From NCBI GenBank assembly GCA_937969505.1, contig CALBWA010000014.1:27731-91730 (forward strand): DNA of 64,000 nt. The letters run 5' to 3'. This document shows positions 19,071 through 27,727 of the stretch, in pieces (position 1 is the stretch's first letter; each line of letters opens with the position of its first letter). The position numbers were made by a program, and so were the translations under genes. Source of the stretch: an uncultured Erythrobacter sp. (GTDB lineage: Bacteria > Pseudomonadota > Alphaproteobacteria > Sphingomonadales > Sphingomonadaceae). The notes below the pieces were generated by a model, which did no database searches, was not told where the DNA came from, and saw nothing but the letters and a program-made list of their open reading frames with translations.

Positions 19071-19748
19071 ATGGGACGCTATCTGGACGCGGACAAGCAC
19101 AAGATCGTCAGCGATGCGGTTGCCGCAGCTGAGCTCACAACCTCTGGCGAGATCGTCACCGTGCTGGCTGACCGCAGCGATGGCTACACCGATGTCGTCC
19201 TGCTCTGGGCAGCAGCAGCAGCCTTTACCGCGATGAGCCTGTTTGCCTTGTTCCCCCTACCCTTCCTCGAATTGTGGGACAGCCTGATTGGTGGCTGGTC
19301 GCATGAATGGACCACCGGCGAGCTGGCCAGCATGACCATCGCGCTAGGTCTGATTGCCTTTGTCCTGGTGTGGGCTGTGCAATTGTACGAACCGCTGAAG
19401 TTTGCGCTAATTCCCGCGCCCGTTCGTACGTCGCGCGTCCATCAGCAGGCCATCAAGCACTTCAAGGTTGGCGCAGAGCGCCGCACCCATGGCCGAACCG
19501 GCATCCTGATCTATCTCTCCATGCGCGAACATCGGGCGGAGATCGTCGCTGATGAACCCATTGCAGAAAAAGTCAGCGCCGATGTGTGGGGCAATGCGAT
19601 GTCCGACATGCTGGTAGAAATCCGCAAGGGATGCATAGCCGAGGGCTTGACTGCCGGTGTGCGCGATGTTGGCGAGGTTTTGAGCGAACACTTCCCCCGT
19701 GCAGAAGATGACGAAAACGAGCTTCCCGATCGCCTGATCGAAGTCTAA
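19071..19748 (+). CDS. TPM domain membrane protein
   Basis: AAAELTTSGEIVTVLADRSDGY ... HGRTGILIYLSMREHRAEIVADEPIAEKV. Confidence 0.85.
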   Translation: MGRYLDADKHKIVSDAVAAAELTTSGEIVTVLADRSDGYTDVVLLWAAAAAFTAMSLFALFPLPFLELWDSLIGGWSHEWTTGELASMTIALGLIAFVLVWAVQLYEPLKFALIPAPVRTSRVHQQAIKHFKVGAERRTHGRTGILIYLSMREHRAEIVADEPIAEKVSADVWGNAMSDMLVEIRKGCIAEGLTAGVRDVGEVLSEHFPRAEDDENELPDRLIEV

Positions 19749-19758
19749 GCCCGCTTGC

Positions 19759-20307
19759 ATGAGCGATCCGGATCAAAACGCCGTCGAGCACATCGTCTGG
19801 CAAGGCAAATTCATCACTGCAAAAACTCGCGGCCGCTGGGAGTATGTCGGCAGAGCCCGAGATATTCGCGCCGCTGCAATCCTGGCGGTGGATGACGGGC
19901 ACATTCTTCTGGTCGAGCAATATCGCGTGCCACTGGGTCGCAATTGCCTGGAACTGCCCGCCGGGCTGATCGGCGATGAAGGCGGCAGCGAAGGCGAAGA
20001 TGATCTGGATGCAGCCGCGCGAGAGCTGGAGGAGGAAACCGGCTACCGCGCCGATACTCTGGAAAATTGCGGCCAGTTCTACTCCTCGCCAGGCATGGTC
20101 AGCGAAAGTTTCACTCTGGTTCGGGCCAGCGGATTGACCAAGGTGGGCCCCGGCGGAGGTGTGGCGGGCGAGAATATCACCGTCCACCGCGTCGCGCTCG
20201 GCTCGCTGTCTGAATTTATCGCCGAAAAGCGCCACGAAGGTTGCGGGATCGACGTCCGCATGCTGATGGCCTTGGGACAACAATTGATAAGCGGAGAGAG
20301 CACATGA
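19759..20307 (+). CDS. NUDIX hydrolase (ADP-ribose pyrophosphatase-like)
   Basis: Nudix box region AARELEEETGYRADTLENCGQFYSSPGMVSE. Confidence 0.9.
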   Translation: MSDPDQNAVEHIVWQGKFITAKTRGRWEYVGRARDIRAAAILAVDDGHILLVEQYRVPLGRNCLELPAGLIGDEGGSEGEDDLDAAARELEEETGYRADTLENCGQFYSSPGMVSESFTLVRASGLTKVGPGGGVAGENITVHRVALGSLSEFIAEKRHEGCGIDVRMLMALGQQLISGEST

Positions 20308-21086
20308 CAGGACGCGTAGCAGGCAAGATGGCGATGGTAACCGGCGCAGCCCAGGGCCTGGGGGCAGCGCACAGTGCCTTGCTCGCTCAGGAAGGTGCGC
20401 GCGTACTGTGCACCGACATCAACGGAGCCGGCGCTGAAGAAACAGCCGCCGCCATTAACAGCGCATGCGGCGCTGGAACCGCCTTTGGCATGCAGCATGA
20501 CGTTACCGACCCATCCGCATGGGAAACTGCGGTCGATGCCGCTCGTCAGGAGATCGGCGGGCTCAACGTATTGGTCAACAATGCTGGAATCGGCGTGCCG
20601 GGCAATATCGAGCAGTGCGACTTCGACGACTGGAAACGCTGTTTCTCGATCAATGTGGATTCAATCTTCCACGGCTGCCAGAAAGCGCTGCCGCTGATGC
20701 GTGAACATGCGCCCGGCTCGATCATCAACATCAGTTCGATTGCCGGCCTGATCGCCAGCGACACCATGCCCGCCTATAATGCGTCCAAGGCTGCGGTGTG
20801 GATGCTGTCCAAATCCATCGCCCTCCATTGCGCGAAGAAGCAGATGCAAATCCGCTGCAATTCGGTGCACCCCACCTTTGTCGACACGCCCATTCTTGAT
20901 GGAACGGCCAAATCGAGCGGGCTTGATAAGGATGTGCTGATGGAAAAGCTGGCGCGTCAGATCCCGCTCAAATTTGTCGGCGAACCCAATGATATCGCCA
21001 ATGCGGTGCTGTATCTGGCCAGCGATGAAAGCCGCTTCATGACAGGCGCGGAACTGAAGCTGGACGGCGGCATTTCGGCGATGTGA
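20304..21086 (+). CDS. SDR family oxidoreductase
   Basis: MTGRVAGKMAMVTGAAQGLGAAHSALLAQEGARVLCTDI, NNAGIG, SSIAGLIASDTMPAYNASKAAV; ATGA overlap with the upstream Nudix stop (ORF track starts too early at 20241). Confidence 0.93.
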   Translation: MTGRVAGKMAMVTGAAQGLGAAHSALLAQEGARVLCTDINGAGAEETAAAINSACGAGTAFGMQHDVTDPSAWETAVDAARQEIGGLNVLVNNAGIGVPGNIEQCDFDDWKRCFSINVDSIFHGCQKALPLMREHAPGSIINISSIAGLIASDTMPAYNASKAAVWMLSKSIALHCAKKQMQIRCNSVHPTFVDTPILDGTAKSSGLDKDVLMEKLARQIPLKFVGEPNDIANAVLYLASDESRFMTGAELKLDGGISAM

Positions 21087-21157
21087 ATAGACTTGCAGAG
21101 AGCGCGCAATTTCGGGCCAATCAGGCCTGCAAGCGAGAGTTAGAACACACAAAAAGA

Positions 21158-21177
21158 GAGGGGCCAGTTGGCCCCTC
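21158..21177 (+). terminator. Hairpin GAGGGGCCAGTTGGCCCCTC downstream of the SDR gene
   Basis: Inverted repeat gaggggcc/ggcccctc in the convergent SDR/PspC intergenic region. Confidence 0.6.
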
Positions 21178-21194
21178 CCGGTTGTTCAAACTCG

Positions 21195-21241
21195 GTGCGT
21201 AGCGGTCCGAAAAACCGGGTTACCGCTTTAACGCTACGCAC
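21195..21241 (-). terminator. 10-bp inverted repeat GTGCGTAGCG...CGCTACGCAC abutting the PspC stop
   Basis: Perfect 10-bp arms, 27-nt interior. Confidence 0.5.
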
Positions 21242-21460
21242 TCAGTCGAAGATCAATGCCATGGCGATATAGACCAGGGCTGCTGTGCCAACGCTCAAAA
21301 AGGCGCCAACGACAAATCCCAGTCGAACGACCAGCGGGTCAATGCCGGCATAGTTGGCGATACCGCCGCAAACGCCGAAGACCTTGGCATTGTGCTTGTC
21401 GAGTGAAAGCGAACTTGACGGCGAACCCCCGTTCATATTGCTTTTGTCGATGTTGCTCAT
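21242..21460 (-). CDS. PspC domain-containing protein
   Basis: LDKHNAKVFGVCGGIANYAGIDPLVVRLGFVVGAFLSVGTAALVYIAMALIF. Confidence 0.92.
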   Translation of the reverse strand: MSNIDKSNMNGGSPSSSLSLDKHNAKVFGVCGGIANYAGIDPLVVRLGFVVGAFLSVGTAALVYIAMALIFD

Positions 21461-21582
21461 GCCAGAATTCCAGCAGGGCTGGCAGGGATGATTGCCGTGG
21501 CGAAGAAGACTGCCGAAATGGCCAGGGCGGATACAGCGGCAAAGACACGGCTGCCGGATTCAGAATTGAAGAACATTGTCAT
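21457..21582 (-). CDS. Small single-pass membrane protein B (41 aa; 39 aa if started at 21576)
   Basis: MTMFFNSESGSRVFAAVSALAISAVFFATAIIPASPAGILA; TGA overlaps the ATG of the PspC gene; paralogous to the next ORF; too short for the ORF track on its own. Confidence 0.8.
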   Translation of the reverse strand: MTMFFNSESGSRVFAAVSALAISAVFFATAIIPASPAGILA

Positions 21583-21605
21583 ACTCCTTGTATTGGGTTT
21601 CGGGC

Positions 21606-21725
21606 TTAGGCGAGGATGCCAGCAGGCGATGCAGGAATGATCGCAGTGGCGAAAAATACGGCTGAGATTGCCAGGGCGGATACAGCTGCGAAGAACCGGC
21701 TGCCTGTGTCTGAAGTGGTAAACAT
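21606..21725 (-). CDS. Small single-pass membrane protein A (39 aa)
   Basis: MFTTSDTGSRFFAAVSALAISAVFFATAIIPASPAGILA; last 28 aa identical to paralogue B despite many synonymous differences. Confidence 0.8.
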   Translation of the reverse strand: MFTTSDTGSRFFAAVSALAISAVFFATAIIPASPAGILA

Positions 21726-21950
21726 GATTTAAAATCTCCTGTTGCTTGTTTGTTGGGCTTGTTCGTGCCCGATGTCTGAATGATTGCAGGAGGCGTGCCA
21801 AAATTCGAAAATGGCGGAATTCTGCGCTTTTCTGAATTTTTGTTCAGGTTCGCCCTGTTCATCAATCCGAAAGGTTAGGAATTTTCACCAACATTTAGAT
21901 ATGCGCATTTTCGTGGCACAATCAGCCCGCAATGCTAGGCAGGTATCTCC

Positions 21951-23027
21951 ATGGCGCTCGACCGAATTTCCCTATCCCATTTCCGCAATCACAAGCTGAC
22001 GCAGCTCGATGAAACGCGCGCCTTCAACCTGCTGATTGGCGACAATGGAGCGGGCAAAACCAACATTCTTGAGGCTTTGTCGCTACTGGCCCCGGGTAAG
22101 GGCCTGCGCCGTGCTGCTTTGCCGGATATCGCCGGGCCACACGGCAACGGAGGGTTCGCTGTGGGGGCAAGCTTGCGCGAGTCCGGTCACCACAGCGCCC
22201 GTCTGGGAACCTATGTCGAAACTGATCAGCCGCGTCGCAAGAATGTCCGCATCAATGGGAGCGACGCCCGGACCACCGAGCTGGGGGAATGGCTGGCGAT
22301 CAGCTGGCTGACCCCGGCGATGGACGGGTTGTTCATGGACAGCGCCGGCGCGCGGCGCCGCTATATTGACAGACTGGCTCTGGCGATTGACCCGTCGCAC
22401 GGACGCAATGTTGCCCGTTATGAGGCGGCCCTGCGAGAGCGGAATAAGCTGCTTGAAACCGGTGGTGAGGCAAGCTGGCTTGACGCGATTGAAGCGCAGG
22501 CGGCGGACCATGGCGCTCTGGTGGCAGCAGGCCGGGTCGCGCTGATTGCGGAATTGGGCGAAGCCTTGTCCGCCCTTCCCGATGAACCGTTTGCCCGTCC
22601 GATTGTGACCTATCTCGCTGGTGGCCCATCAGACCGTTCACAACTGCAAAGCGAATTTCAATCGGGTCGCGCGCGCGATCGGGCCGCCGGGCGCGCCCTT
22701 TCGGGCCCGCAGCGTGATGATCTTCATATTGTGATGGCAGGGTCTGGCCAGATTGCAGCGTCGTGCTCCACCGGCGAGCAGAAGGCGATGCTGATTGCGA
22801 TCACCCTTGCCCACGCAGAACTGGCCGCTCAGGGTAGACCAAGTGTTTTGTTGCTCGATGAAGTGGCCGCCCATCTTGATCCGGTCCGCCGTGCAGCGCT
22901 GTTCGAACGGTTGGCAGGGGCCGGCGTGCAATGCTGGATCACCGGGACCGAACGCGCGCCGTTCAGCGAGATCGGACAGGCCGCAGCGGTCTGGACTGTC
23001 GCCCAAGGCACGGTGTCGCGCGACTAG
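21951..23027 (+). CDS. recF: DNA replication/repair protein RecF
   Basis: LIGDNGAGKTNILEALSLLAPGKGLRRA; LSGPQRDDLHI; CSTGEQKAMLIAITLAHA; LLLDEVAAHLD. Confidence 0.96.
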   Translation: MALDRISLSHFRNHKLTQLDETRAFNLLIGDNGAGKTNILEALSLLAPGKGLRRAALPDIAGPHGNGGFAVGASLRESGHHSARLGTYVETDQPRRKNVRINGSDARTTELGEWLAISWLTPAMDGLFMDSAGARRRYIDRLALAIDPSHGRNVARYEAALRERNKLLETGGEASWLDAIEAQAADHGALVAAGRVALIAELGEALSALPDEPFARPIVTYLAGGPSDRSQLQSEFQSGRARDRAAGRALSGPQRDDLHIVMAGSGQIAASCSTGEQKAMLIAITLAHAELAAQGRPSVLLLDEVAAHLDPVRRAALFERLAGAGVQCWITGTERAPFSEIGQAAAVWTVAQGTVSRD

Positions 23028-23782
23028 CCAGCCGGTTCGGTTTCGCTCTCGGGAATGGCGGCGATGACTTCGTCCACCGTCTCAGCCACCAGCAATTCAA
23101 TGCCATTTTCGGTCGGGTGAATACGGTCAGCCTGGATAAGATCCGGCCTTGCAGCCACGGGAGCAACCCAGAACGGGATCAGATCGACCCCATATTCTGA
23201 GGCGAGATCGGAATAGATCGCATCGAAATCGGCCTGATATTCCGGCCCGAAGTTGGGCGGTGCCTTCATCCCCATCAGCAGCACATCGATGCCACGTGCC
23301 TGCGCACCTTCGATCATCGCAGTGAGATTGGCGCGCGTTTGCGCAGGCTCTATCCGGCGCAGCAAGTCGTTGCCACCCAACTCGAGTATGAGCAGATCGG
23401 GCGTGTCATCTTGCCCGTTGAGCGTGAATTCAAAGCGCTGCAGGCCGGCAGCGCTCGTGTCGCCCGAAACCCCGGCGTTGCGCACCTTGGCATTAATCCC
23501 GCGTGCCCTTAGCGCGTTTTGCAATTTGGCCGGATAGCTATCGGCCGGATCAACATTGTACCCGGCAAACAAACTGTCCCCGAAAGCCAGAATGCTTTTT
23601 TCCGGACCCATCACGGGGACTACTGCGTTGGCTATTGGATCGGAGGGTGTTGTCTCCTCAGGGTTGGCCGTTGGTGCCTCGCTGCCGCAAGCAGCAAGAG
23701 CCAATGCAACCACGGGAGCCATCAGACGTTTCGACCAACGACTTACACTATTATGTGACATGTCTTGTTCCATAGGTTTCAA
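23024..23782 (-). CDS. Arylesterase/SGNH-GDSL lipase (TesA-like)
   Basis: ILAFGDSLFAGYNVDPADSYPAKLQNAL, NAGVSGDTSAAGLQR, ILELGGNDLLR, DRIHPTENG. Confidence 0.93.
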   Translation of the reverse strand: MKPMEQDMSHNSVSRWSKRLMAPVVALALAACGSEAPTANPEETTPSDPIANAVVPVMGPEKSILAFGDSLFAGYNVDPADSYPAKLQNALRARGINAKVRNAGVSGDTSAAGLQRFEFTLNGQDDTPDLLILELGGNDLLRRIEPAQTRANLTAMIEGAQARGIDVLLMGMKAPPNFGPEYQADFDAIYSDLASEYGVDLIPFWVAPVAARPDLIQADRIHPTENGIELLVAETVDEVIAAIPESETEPAG

Positions 23783-23799
23783 TATGCCATCGGATTACC

Positions 23800-24519
23800 G
23801 TGACTGATACCCCTGACAAGCCCGAAAATCGGCAACTCGCCATATCTGCGCGCCAATTGACCCTGTCGCTCGGCTCCGAAACCGCGCCGGTCGACATCTT
23901 GCGCGGGATCGACCTCGATATCCATGAAGGCGAGATTGTCGCCCTGCTCGGCCCTTCGGGATCAGGTAAGAGCTCGCTCATGGCCGTCCTGTCCGGACTG
24001 GAACGGGCCAGTTCGGGCGAACTGACCGTTGCGGGACAGGATTTCACCTCGCTGGATGAGGATGGATTGGCGCAGGCCCGGCGCGGCCGTATCGGCATCG
24101 TCCTGCAGGCGTTTCACCTCCTGCCAACCATGACAGCTGCCGAAAACGTCGCCACACCGATGGAGCTCAACGGCGCTGGTGATGTGCGCGAGCGGGCCGA
24201 GCAGGAGCTGGGCTATGTCGGTCTTGGCCACCGCGTCACCCACTACCCCACCCAGCTTTCCGGGGGTGAACAGCAACGCGTTGCCATCGCCCGGGCCATT
24301 GCTCCGCGCCCACAACTGATCTTCGCTGACGAGCCGACAGGCAATCTGGATGTCGCGACCGGGCACGAGATTATCGAACTGCTGTTTGCACGCTGCGCTG
24401 AAACCGGCGCAACCTTGCTGGTGATCACCCACGACCCCGAGCTTGCCGAACGTTGCGGCCGTGTGATCACGCTGGCCGATGGCAAGATCGCCAGCGATAC
24501 ACGCGGCTCTGCTGCGTGA
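23800..24519 (+). CDS. ABC transporter ATP-binding protein (YbbA-like)
   Basis: Walker A LLGPSGSGKSSLMAVL, signature LSGGEQQRVAIARAI, Walker B LIFADEPTGNLD; divergent from a TesA-like gene. Confidence 0.93.
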   Translation: MTDTPDKPENRQLAISARQLTLSLGSETAPVDILRGIDLDIHEGEIVALLGPSGSGKSSLMAVLSGLERASSGELTVAGQDFTSLDEDGLAQARRGRIGIVLQAFHLLPTMTAAENVATPMELNGAGDVRERAEQELGYVGLGHRVTHYPTQLSGGEQQRVAIARAIAPRPQLIFADEPTGNLDVATGHEIIELLFARCAETGATLLVITHDPELAERCGRVITLADGKIASDTRGSAA

Positions 24520-27056
24520 GCGCATCGTCCGCCACCTTGTCATGGGGCGCAGCCTGGCGCATCGCCCGGCGCGACCTCAATGCCCGCTTTCGCGGTCTGC
24601 GCCTTTTGCTGGTGTGCATTTTCCTCGGCACCGGGGCGCTGGCGGCCATCGGGACGCTGACCTCTGCCATTGAAGGCGAGTTGGAAGGCAGCGGCCAGAC
24701 CATTCTGGGCGGCGATCTGGAGGTCGAGATCTGGCAGCGCGGGTTGAGCGAGGAGGAATTGTCCTTCCTCACTCAATATGGCGAGATTTCCGGCGGCACC
24801 CGCTTGCAGGCGATGGCCACGGTTCCCGATGGCGCGGCCCCGGTCGAGCTGAAGGCGGTCGACCAGAACTGGCCGCTCTATGGCACATTCACTCTGACCG
24901 ATGGCACCGCTGTTGGTGCACCATCCGGCAATCAGGCCTTTGTTGCACAAGGCGCACTTGATCGGTTGGGCATTGAAACCGGTGACACCTTCACCGTCGG
25001 CACGGTCGAGCTGACCGCCACCGGTGTGATCGGCAAAGAGCCGGATCGCTTGTCTGAAGGGTTTCAACTCGGCCCGACAGTGATCGTGGCCGAGGACGTC
25101 CCTGGCGCAGCCGGACTACTGCAACCCGGATCGCTTTATGAAAGCAAATATCGCATCGCCTTCAGCGACTCTTCGCTCGATCCGGAGACAGTCGAAAGCG
25201 CCCTAAACGACCAGTTTCCCAACGCTGGATATGATTTTCGTTCGCGTGATCGCGCCTCCCCCGGAGCTGATCGGTTTGTCGGGCGAATGGGCGATTTCCT
25301 GACGCTGGTTGGACTTGCCGCATTGGTGATTGCCGGGATCGGCATTGCAGGCGGTGTCTCATCCTATCTCGAGGCGCGGCGGGGCAGCATCGCCACGCTC
25401 AAGGTTCTGGGTGCATCCTCGGGCGACATTCTTCGTATTTACGCCCTGCAGGTGGGTGTTGCAGCGATCATCGGCAGCCTTGCGGGCCTCGCCGTGGGCG
25501 TGCTTGTCACGCCTCTTCTAGGAGCAGCCCTGCAAGGCTTGTTGCCCGTCGAGAGCGGCTTTGTGATCGAGCCTGCCCCGCTCCTGCTGGCCGCCAGTTA
25601 TGGTCTGTTGGTCGCCTTTGCCTTTGCCGCCACGCCGCTGCTCCGCGCGCGAACTTTTCCCGCGATGGCGCTGATGCGGTCTGGCGTGGCGCCATTGACG
25701 CGCGATCGGCGAGCCTTGGCTTGGACCGCAGCGGGTATCGTGACGATCTGCGTGCTTGCCATCGTCACCACATCGCAACCTTTGCTGTCAGGCGGCTTCC
25801 TGCTCGGCGCCGGTGGAGCCTTGCTGCTGCTTGCGGGTCTGGGGCTTGCGATCCAGCGCCTTGCCCGCGCCATTCCCCGCCCTTCCAATCCGCTTCTGCG
25901 CAGCGCGCTATCCAACCTCCACCGTCCCGGCGCGCCCACTGGCGCTCTGGTGACCGCGCTGGGCTTCGGTCTTGCCTCTTTTGTGCTGCTGGCCGCTGTT
26001 CAGAGCGCGATCGACGGCAATATCGAACGCAGCGTCCCGCAACAGGCTCCGGACTATTTCGCGCTGGATGTGCCGGTCGCTCAGGAAGCGGAATTCCGCA
26101 TCCTGGTGGACAAAAACGCGGCCGGTGCCGAAGTTATGACTGTCCCGACGTTGCGCGGCGCTGTGCTGGCCTTTGGCCCGCGCGACAATATGCAGCGCGT
26201 AGCCGATCTGGAGCGCATTCCTGACGGCGCGTGGGCGCTAAGGGGCGAACGCGGCATCACCTATTCCGATACACTGCCGCAGGGCAATCGCCTGGTGGAA
26301 GGGGAATGGTGGGACGCAGAGCAAGACAGCGAGCCGCTGGTCTCCATTGACGAGGAATTTGCCAATGCGGCCGGCCTGGAGATCGGTGATTATCTGACCA
26401 TCGGTATTCTGGGTACAGAACGCGATGTGCGCATTGCCAATCTGCGCCAGATCGAATGGGAGAACATGGGCTTCAACTTCGTCATGGTCTTTTCCCGCAG
26501 TGCGATCGCCGATGCCCCGCACAATCTGTCGGCAACAATCAGCCTGCCACAGGCGCAGTCTGATGATGACCGCGGTCAATTGCTGCGCGACATGGTGCGC
26601 CAATTCCCGTCAAGCTCGGTCATCGAGGTGGGCGACATCCTGACGCAGGCCCGAACCATTCTGGAACAGGTCGGGCTGGCCACGCTGGCTGCTGCCTCCG
26701 TTGCCGTTCTGGCTGGCCTCGCCGTCCTGATGGGGGCGATTGCCGCAGCCCGCGCATCGCGCATGTATGATACGGTTGTTCTGCGGGTGCTGGGCGCGAG
26801 CCGCCGTCAGATCTTGCTGATGCAATTGGCTGAATACGGCATACTTGCTTTGCTGCTGGCTCTGGTTGCCCTTGGCCTCGGATCAAGCCTTGCCTGGGTT
26901 ATTATCACGCAGTTGTTCGAATTTGATTGGTTGCCCGACTGGAGCGAGATCCTCGGCGTGCTTGGCCTTGGCCTTGCCATCGTAATGGGTTTTGCACTGG
27001 CCGGCTCGCTTCCATTGCTGAAAGCGAAACCGGCCCGCGCCTTGCGCGAATTATAG
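24516..27056 (+). CDS. ABC transporter permease, FtsX-like (YbbP-like)
   Basis: WRIARRDLNARFRGLRLLLVCIFLGTGALAAIGTLT, repeated FtsX domains; GTG start overlapping the ATPase stop. Confidence 0.92.
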   Translation: MSASSATLSWGAAWRIARRDLNARFRGLRLLLVCIFLGTGALAAIGTLTSAIEGELEGSGQTILGGDLEVEIWQRGLSEEELSFLTQYGEISGGTRLQAMATVPDGAAPVELKAVDQNWPLYGTFTLTDGTAVGAPSGNQAFVAQGALDRLGIETGDTFTVGTVELTATGVIGKEPDRLSEGFQLGPTVIVAEDVPGAAGLLQPGSLYESKYRIAFSDSSLDPETVESALNDQFPNAGYDFRSRDRASPGADRFVGRMGDFLTLVGLAALVIAGIGIAGGVSSYLEARRGSIATLKVLGASSGDILRIYALQVGVAAIIGSLAGLAVGVLVTPLLGAALQGLLPVESGFVIEPAPLLLAASYGLLVAFAFAATPLLRARTFPAMALMRSGVAPLTRDRRALAWTAAGIVTICVLAIVTTSQPLLSGGFLLGAGGALLLLAGLGLAIQRLARAIPRPSNPLLRSALSNLHRPGAPTGALVTALGFGLASFVLLAAVQSAIDGNIERSVPQQAPDYFALDVPVAQEAEFRILVDKNAAGAEVMTVPTLRGAVLAFGPRDNMQRVADLERIPDGAWALRGERGITYSDTLPQGNRLVEGEWWDAEQDSEPLVSIDEEFANAAGLEIGDYLTIGILGTERDVRIANLRQIEWENMGFNFVMVFSRSAIADAPHNLSATISLPQAQSDDDRGQLLRDMVRQFPSSSVIEVGDILTQARTILEQVGLATLAAASVAVLAGLAVLMGAIAAARASRMYDTVVLRVLGASRRQILLMQLAEYGILALLLALVALGLGSSLAWVIITQLFEFDWLPDWSEILGVLGLGLAIVMGFALAGSLPLLKAKPARALREL

Positions 27057-27060
27057 CGCC

Positions 27061-27540
27061 CTATTCAAACACGCCCGCATCGACAGCGGTTTCGCCGGGA
27101 GCAGCCTTGAGCACCAGAGTGCTGCAGATCATGTCATGCAGGCCCTGCTTGCGATCGGTAAAGGCTGCCATGATGTAACCGATCATAAGGATGACGGCTG
27201 ACAAAATCTTTGCAAAGTAGCGGCCCAGCGCGCGCAAAAAGCTGATCCGTTGGCCATCTGTATCTGTGACGATCAGCCCGAGCGCCATCTTGCCCAGGGT
27301 TGCCTGCTTGGCCGAACTTTCCATCAATACGAAGTAGAGTATGCTGCCGATCGTGGTGATCGCATAGGCGATGCCAAAACCGCCGGTCGCCAGTGAATCT
27401 GCAGCGGCAGGATCAAGCATGTCGGCACTGAACAGGCTGACACCGAAGATGCTGAAGACAATCCATTGTCCGATCGTGAGGATGATCGCGTCGATGATGT
27501 AAGCACCGAACCTGATCCAGAAGCCTGCGTAATTTTCCAT
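27061..27540 (-). CDS. RDD family membrane protein
   Basis: YAGFWIRFGAYIIDAIILTIGQWIV ... KQATLGKMALGLIVTDTDGQRISFLRALGRYFAKILS. Confidence 0.93.
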   Translation of the reverse strand: MENYAGFWIRFGAYIIDAIILTIGQWIVFSIFGVSLFSADMLDPAAADSLATGGFGIAYAITTIGSILYFVLMESSAKQATLGKMALGLIVTDTDGQRISFLRALGRYFAKILSAVILMIGYIMAAFTDRKQGLHDMICSTLVLKAAPGETAVDAGVFE

Positions 27541-27674
27541 TGTTTAGTCCCCTCATTGTCCAAGCAGGAGTTTCACCCACCAGCTATTGATCTGCAAGCA
27601 TAATATTTAAAATGCCCACAACATGGCCGCATGCTGATGTTACCACCGCGCGCGCAGACACCCTCCGCAAACCA

Positions 27675-27706
27675 AAAAGGGGCCCGCATCACTGCGAGCC
27701 CCTTTT
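27675..27706 (-). terminator. Rho-independent-type hairpin AAAAGGGGC...GCCCCTTTT downstream of the TonB receptor
   Basis: 9-bp perfect stem with A/T tracts either side. Confidence 0.8.
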
Positions 27707-27727
27707 CCTGTTTCAATCCATTGTGGA

